From Hyperoodon ampullatus (taxonomy: Eukaryota > Chordata > Mammalia > Artiodactyla > Ziphiidae), in NCBI GenBank assembly GCA_949752795.1, contig OX457068.1, forward strand, positions 61,073,582-61,137,581: DNA of 64,000 nt, read 5' to 3'. This document shows positions 57,865-64,000 of the stretch, piece after piece. Position numbers and translations under genes: made by a program. Below the pieces are notes generated by a model. That model had not been told where the DNA came from. It searched no databases and worked only from the letters and a program-made list of their open reading frames with translations. The number at the start of each line of letters is the position of its first letter. The first letter of the stretch is position 1.

Positions 57865-60800
57865 AACAGCATAGACGTCTAAAAAGGATTAAAGACTTCA
57901 AGGTGTTAATGAGCAGAGCTGATCATACCCTGATACCAATGAACAGTGGTGAGCAGTGACCATATAAACAATGCATGCTCATCTTCTGGGGCTCCCATCA
58001 TTCTGCCTTATTGCTCTACACTCTCTTCCCACATCAACCTCGCACCCAAATTCTATAATCTTCTGGATTATAGACATTTATTAATTAATTAAACCACAGA
58101 AGCCATTGCTTTACCTGTAATACCAAAAGTATGAATTGACGCTGCAGTTAACCGCTGCAACCACTGGTGGCGCAGTGGTTAAGAATTCTCTTCTACCAAG
58201 AGAGGACTGAACTTTTCCAGAGTTTGCTTGGGTTATGGAAACTGATACTTATATTTTGGGTAAAAAAATGTTTTTGCATGTAAGACAAATATGGTTTAAG
58301 TATTGCTCTCTTCCTGTAACCTTTTTAAAAATCTAAACACCCTTTAAAGGTATATACTCAGGTCTGAATACTTAATATAGGCTTATTATCAGATTGCTTT
58401 CCTCTGAAAGGAAGGAGAGCCTAAGACAACAAAACCATGAAAATGATATATGGGGATATATAAGGGGGTACAAAAATTGAAAAGTGGTGGGGTTATTTGG
58501 AAGCACAAACATTGCCTCCTTGAAAATTATCTCAGCGACAAAAAAAAAGAAAAAAAAAAGAAAAGAAAAACACAGATTGCTGTTCTCTGCTGTGGCTGCC
58601 CCTTGAACATAAAAAGGCTTCCCATGTGGCACTGGGGTTGACATCAAAACTATAATAAAAAGATACCGAATCCCTTTCTAAGCCAAACACTGACTGTTAG
58701 GTCCCAGGAGTTCAGAAAAGATGAGAGAAAGAGAAGCTTCTTCCTCCATTGAAGCTGGAGTTTACAGCAGCCAAAGTCATTTTAACCCATATTTGGCAAG
58801 GCAATCCAAAGATTGTACCCAATCCTGCAGCTAGACTAATCTCAACTTTCAGCACTGTCTGCAAACAGATTTAGGAGTTGCCAACTGCCTGATTCCACTG
58901 GCCTGGGAAACATTCTTTAAGCTGAGAGATGCTCTGTTCTTTACTTCAGTATTGTTCTAGTAGGTGGAATAGATAACACCCATAGGACAGGATTTGAGAG
59001 GTGGCAAAATAGGCAGGTTCTCCCCTCTTTTGTTAGAGGGGGTTTTGGAGAAAGTAAATTCTCTATTAAAAGGCAAACACAAAGATGAATAACAGCTCCT
59101 TACCTGCCATTAACATCTTTTGTTGAGTTAGTCAGTTCTGAATTTTGGTCCAGCAAGTGCACCCAGCACTAAGTGACACACCCAAGGTTGATATTACTAT
59201 AGATAGGGGAAAGAAAGTGTGTAAATTGTCTTCAAGGAGGAACAGAAACTCAGTGAAGCAAAGCAATTAGCTTAGTGATCCAGTCTTAGTACTCCACCTT
59301 TTGGGAGAGACAACAATCAGATTAGGGGACAACAACAACAAAAAATCTGTGAGAGGAAAATTGTGAAGAATTCTGAATGCTGGCCCTTTAAGACTGATAG
59401 AGATGCATCCTTGAGGTAAGATAGAAGTCCTGCCCTAGGGAAAAATTGTCAAGAGAACTGTATCAGGGGGTGATCGCCAACACTAATTCCCAGGACTTTC
59501 TCCTTAAAATCACCAGTCTATTTCTGGCCCCAGCAGCCCCAGAAATGCCAATTCTTATTGGAATTGGGGGCTTCTATTGTGCTTATTGGGGATCTGGCCC
59601 TGACTTTTTTCCCAGTCCTGCATTTTCTTTGCAGGCTAAATCTTGGCATCTTGCCCAGGTTCCACTTTCCAGGGTTTGCCACTTTCTATTTTTGGCTTTG
59701 CTAGTCCGATCCCCTGTGAAGCTCTCCATGAGTTCTGATAGGAATGCACCAGAGACCAACTTTGTTTGTCTCACAGTTTTCATGCCTCCACCAATTCTAT
59801 GGGGTTATCTGGGGAGCTAGTGGGTTGGAGAAGTGTGCTGGTGGTGACACCACATGTCTGATAGAGAAAGAGTTCCACAGTCTTCGGGTTACCTTGAAAG
59901 GGCTGAAGAGGAAGGCACTTTAATGTAGGGACAGAGCTCTATTACATCCACAGCAGCCCTGGACACCAGCAAACCCAAGTCAGAAGCCCTTGCCATCACA
60001 CATCTCAAAGCTCATTAGCATTTTAAGGAGGCCTGGAAGCTTCAATCTCCCCGTTAAACATGATTTCAACTGATAGCTTAAGGGAATCAAGGTATGGCCC
60101 TCCCTTTACTTACACATAAAGTAGAGATAAGTGTAACAGTTACAAGCCCCAGTGCCCCTGAGAGAGGAAGGTCTGATTATCACAGGATAATCTTATCCCT
60201 TCAGGAGTAGTTGCCAAGCTCAGGCAGCTGCTGCCCTCAGCTAGCCCCCTACTCAGAGGACTGTCTCATTTGCAGTGAGGGCGGGGACAATTTTCAGGTT
60301 TGGGAATAATTTAGTGAGGCATCAGGGTGGGATGCAATTGCAGTTAAAGGCAGGGGTCAGCACACAGTTTTGAACCTCAGGATAATCCTTCAGAGGTTTT
60401 GAACTGACAGTGAATTTTCCTTTTATTTAAAGAGGAAAGGGAGGGTGTTTTCCCATGGAGAATGCCGAAGAGTGGAAAAAGAAAAACTTTGAGGCTCATA
60501 CCAGGGGGGAAGGATCAGGAACTGTGAACTGTCCGTTGCTGAGTCTGAATATCCATCCCTCTGTGTGCACATCTCTGCAGCCATGCCACCCATCAGCACT
60601 CAGGAGGAGCAGCTGATGCTATTGCTACAGGACTCCAGGAAGGAAACATATCCCATCTACCCATTGGTCTTAAGTTTGAAAAGTAAATTTCCTCATTATT
60701 TTAGCCTCAGTAAGTTAGAAATCCTCACAAAATATTTTCTATAAAACAGATGAAAAAAGAAAAGCATTGAAACAGCTGTGCTGAAATAAAGATGTGTTTT

Positions 60801-61051
60801 ACTAACTAACCTAAAGTCCAGTCATAAATGGGATGTCGCTACTCTCTTTTCTCATCTACCTTCTATCTGGGGAGCGAGTGTGCTGAGTCACCACAAGCTC
60901 TGCAGACCACCAATCCAAAGCAGAGTTTGGTGGGCACTGCCACTGAGTATGGTGAGACCCAGACCCTGCAGAACCTCAGCCACTGGTATTACTGACCCAG
61001 AATGTGAACTTCCTGTGGTCTCCTCTGGCTGTGAGCAGGCTGCACTTAAAA
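57865..61051. other. Unique sequence, nothing recognised
   Basis: About 3.2 kb with no supported exon. Only a 30-bp SINE-head-like piece at 58160-58188 stands out. The 124-codon frame at 59446-59820 lacks any recognisable domain. Confidence 0.45.
58160..58188 (+). repeat. SINE-head-like fragment
   Basis: 'ccactggtggcgcagtggtt' followed by 'aagaattc' is the first 25-30 bases of CHR-type SINEs, but no body, tail or duplication follows. Confidence 0.4.
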
Positions 61052-61063
61052 TCTCTAGTTCCC

Positions 61064-61280
61064 GGGGCTTCCCTGGTGGCGCAGTGGTTGGGAGTCCGCC
61101 TGCCAATGCAGGGGGACACGGGTTCGTGCCCCGGTCCTGGAAGATCCCACGTGCCGCGGAGCGGCTGGGCCCATGAGCCATGGCCGCTGAGCCTGCGCGT
61201 CCGGAGCCTGTGCTCCGCAACGGGAGAGGCCACAACAGTGAGAGGCCTGCGTACCGGAAAAAAAAAAAAAAAAAAAAAAT
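61064..61280 (+). mobile_element. CHR-2-type cetacean SINE
   Basis: Head 'ggggcttccctggtggcgca', B-box region 'gggttcgtgcc' near 61123, the 3' part with intact CpGs ('gcctgcgcgtccggagcctg') and about 21 A. A perfect 12-bp duplication, TCTCTAGTTCCC, lies at 61052-61063 and 61281-61292. Many CpGs are still present, suggesting a young insertion. Confidence 0.96.
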
Positions 61281-61292
61281 TCTCTAGTTCCC

Positions 61293-63139
61293 TAGAAAAG
61301 GAGAGGAACGCATTATTTGCCCTGCAGAGTGTCTCCCTTTGGCTTTAAAGCATCTTAAATTGTCCTTTAAGTTGTCATTTTCACACCTCCTGGCAGTTCC
61401 TTTGATTTCTGCATTTGCAATCACTCCCCTAAAGCTATTTACTCCAAGTGGCTTGTCTGGAGCATATCCACTTGCCTGTCATTTGACTTCCTCACCTAGT
61501 GTTCTAAGCTTATATCCAGGCTTATGGTCACTGACAGTCATCTGGGCTCAACAGATTTTACAGTTATCCCTAAAGTCCATGTGTCTCAGTCCAAACTCTT
61601 TATAAATTGAAGGACGTCCCCAATTTCTTATTGTTGCAAAGCAATAGCTATACTCATCCAACCTCTCTCTAGTACTCACTAAAAGGAAGCTTTCAGATCT
61701 GGATACTAATTATTATGGGAAGAGTTATCTTGAGGATATATGGAGAATTGTTTCTTCCTCAGTGGTCTTTATGCTTTGAAGATCCATGAGGCTGGTATGC
61801 ATTGGAAGGGTTAGCGACGGGAAGTGACATGAGGTTGTTATTAATCAGGTTTAGTCTGGGAAGCAGTATCATCACAAGTATCATGGAATAAGAAATTTAT
61901 TATAGAAATTAAACCTTATGTGATTGAGGGAGTCACTGGGGAAGTAAAGGTTTGGAGTGGAAGGATCAGAGAAAAGTCATTAACTAGCCATGGTGTGACT
62001 GAATGAATTGGAGCTTGCAGGAACATTTGGAAGATAAGAGCACCTAGCAGCTGTAGTCCAACTGTGGGGAGGGTTATAGAAGTCTGTAAAAGGTTTTTGG
62101 TTCTATGCATTTACCAGGAGATGTCAGGTAGCAGACCGTGGATGCTGCCGGTCACCAAGACTACCAGTTGAGAAGATCAAGAACAAATTGGAACCCACCT
62201 CTTCCTTTGTGTCTCTCTCTCACCATGTCTCATTGATAAGGACCTTCAAAGCATAATGACTTCTGTTTCACATCTACCTCCTAAATCTCATGCAACTTCA
62301 CTTTTGTATAACCCAACTCAGAAAGTATCAGGCATTCCCAAAAGATTCTGGGAAATCTAATTTCCAATGTAACGCAATTGGCAATAGACATCCAGAATAC
62401 TTATGCACAATCTGTAGCTATCCCATCACCACCATCATCGAGGCAGAAAGTCACCTCTCCCATATCTCCATGGCCCACCCATATCTAAACACTCCATTTC
62501 CTTTTTGTGACTGATGTTTGTTTAAACCTGACTTCACCCTAGTTAAATAAACATTAAGGGGCACAGAATGTGTGGGTATATGGTATAGTTTTCCCTGAGA
62601 GGTCTTCTCTTGGTAGTCTGGTTACAGATATCTATGGAATATGACCATAGAATATCCTATGAGATATGCCTATGGAATATGTCTTCCAGTATATCTTCAG
62701 CTGGCCTGATTCCCATCCTCTCACTGGCACTTAAATTTCCTGAATCCCCTTAGTGAACCAAAAAGAGGTTTTTTAGAGGACTCTAGACTGGTTTCAAGGT
62801 TTAAACTGAGACAGAGTGAATTAACTGTTGTCTCTGCCAACAATTGCAAATGCCAAGGCTGGAATTCAGAAGCCAGTTATGATAAACTGAAATAAACTGA
62901 ACTTTCTTGCTACAGAGTTCTAGCAGGCTCCATCCCTTTTCACTGTGACTTGCTCTAAAATGCAGTTCTGCCCCATGGCTACCCTCACTTCTTCATATCT
63001 GAATTATATCTCAGTTTTCATTGTTGTTATTTCCCAGCCTCTTTCCTTTTCTCCAACTCCCTCATCTTTTTCTTCTCCATTTTCTCAAATTTACTTTGAA
63101 TGAATTTGCCCTTGAAAAATTCATTGTGAAGTATGGACA
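61293..63139. other. Unique sequence, possible old repeat near 61840-62160
   Basis: No supported exon. 61840-62160 ('ggtttagtctgggaagcagt', 'ggaataagaaatttattata') has the look of an old interspersed repeat that I cannot name. Confidence 0.4.
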
Positions 63140-63345
63140 CAGTGTTTCTCAGTGTGATCAGTGAATTGCCTGTTACAGAAATGCTCAGGGTTTTATAAAC
63201 AGATTCTAGGCCCTACTTCAAAGCCACTAAATCAGAAACTATGTTGATGGGCCCATGAATTTGAATCTTTAACAAGTATTCTAAATAATTCTTATGCAAA
63301 CCCAATATTTAAAAGTACTGCACTAAAGGCTTTAAGGAAACAATT
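63140..63345 (+). mobile_element. MER5A-type hAT (Charlie) MITE
   Basis: 'agtgtttctcagtgtgatca', 'acagattctaggccctactt', 'ctaaatcagaaactatgttg' and 'aatttgaatctttaacaagt' are the successive blocks of MER5A. It is non-autonomous and has no transposase. Confidence 0.85.
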
Positions 63346-63714
63346 TACTTTTGTTATTAATGTTTGGCCCCCGATACATAATCCTTATACCACAAAAATA
63401 TCATTTACCTTCCTTTTATTTAAATATCTCCTAATTGTATTATTCAGTATGTTTTGTTTTTGTTGAAAAGTCTGCAGCAACCAAGAGGAGGCCTGCCTTC
63501 CAAAGACCAGAGTCAGTTAGAACTGCCTGTTATTGGAAAGGAGTTGTTAGGAGATAACGTTGGTGTGGGGATGGCAGGGGGATCCTTGCTGATAGTCTTC
63601 ACTGGAGGAAAGCCTGAGCTTCACTCTCTTACCTCTTCCCTTGTAAGATACTCTTGGAGATCTTTATTATTTTCTGTTCTTTTTTAGTTGTTCAAGCTTC
63701 CTGAGTATCTTGGT
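63346..63714. other. Unique sequence, nothing recognised
   Basis: The 77-codon frame at 63454-63687 shows no domain. Confidence 0.4.
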
Positions 63715-64000
63715 CTGTTTAGGGTGCCATCAAAATACCACAGGCTGGGGGCTTAAACAACAGAAATTTCTTTCTCACAGTTCTGGAGGCTGCAAGCCAC
63801 AGATCAAGGCCTAGAAGGGTTCAGTTTCTGATGAATCCTCTTTTTCTGGCTTGTAGACAGCAACCTTCTCACTGCATCCTCACATGGCCTTTCCTCTTAG
63901 TGCACAGAGAGAGAGATGGAGCTCTTTCTTCTTATAAAGACACTAATCCTATCAGATTATACCTCATTTAACCTGAGTTACTTCTATTAAAGCCCACAGC
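63715..64000 (-). mobile_element. MLT1-type MaLR LTR (antisense), cut by the window end
   Basis: 'taaacaacagaaatttcttt', 'cacagttctggaggctgcaa', 'catcctcacatggcctttcc' and 'cttataaagacactaatcct' are the antisense MLT1 blocks in order. The LTR's own 5' part lies beyond 64000. Confidence 0.88.

Noticed and set aside
59446..59820. 124-codon frame in unique DNA
   Set aside because: No domain, no splice or start context, overlaps an antisense frame. Frames of this length occur by chance in 64 kb.
9638..61280. Functional tRNA genes at the SINE heads
   Set aside because: A- and B-box-like sequences are present, but they are part of the tRNA-derived SINEs, which lack the complete tRNA fold and carry A tails and target-site duplications.
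1..64000. CRISPR array, bacterial operon, phage or other microbial system
   Set aside because: No regularly spaced repeats with unique spacers and no prokaryotic gene organisation. The SINE, MIR, L2 and L1 content shows mammalian nuclear DNA.

Overview
The window is nuclear DNA of a cetacean or a close relative. It holds at least five copies of the short tRNA-derived SINE (CHR-2 type) that is very abundant in whales and dolphins, with the typical head 'gcttccctggtggcgcag', plus three longer CHR-1-like copies. It also has young artiodactyl-type L1 elements and older mammal-wide repeats (MIR, L2, MaLR LTRs, MER5A, ancient L1). No BovB-like element, which would suggest a ruminant, was noticed. 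I see no exon, host gene or structural RNA gene with any support. Apart from one intact L1 ORF1, every long reading frame is L1 relic or a chance frame. One 200-base run of N (15776-15975) is an assembly gap.

Layout: 330-3590 is an old minus-strand L1 with a younger truncated L1 nested in it. 3591-19380 is mostly unique, AT-rich DNA with MIR, L2 and LTR relics, two CHR-2 SINEs and one mariner hairpin element. 19381-19602 is a CHR-1-like SINE. 19666-33560 is a plus-strand, near full-length L1. It was split by a minus-strand L1 (21187-27745) flanked by a 14-bp target-site duplication, and a SINE later landed in its ORF2. 34845-41856 is another full-length minus-strand L1, which appears to have carried about 236 bp of downstream flank with it (a 3' transduction). 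43679-64000 is mixed unique DNA with SINEs, a rearranged old L1 at 46890-48485, a second mariner hairpin, a 28-bp perfect palindrome, a further ancient L1/HAL1-like stretch, a MER5A and a clipped MaLR LTR at the end.

The parts work together only as a record of retrotransposition. L1 ORF2 endonuclease and reverse transcriptase make the nicks and copies. The matching target-site duplications at the L1 and SINE ends show that the SINEs used the same machinery. The youngest-looking coding capacity is the intact 304-residue ORF1 at 25392-26306, but its partner ORF2 carries a frameshift and several nonsense codons and the copy lacks its 5' end, so it should not be autonomous. Family names were assigned by recognition and not by a database search. 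Boundaries are exact only where a target-site duplication is given.
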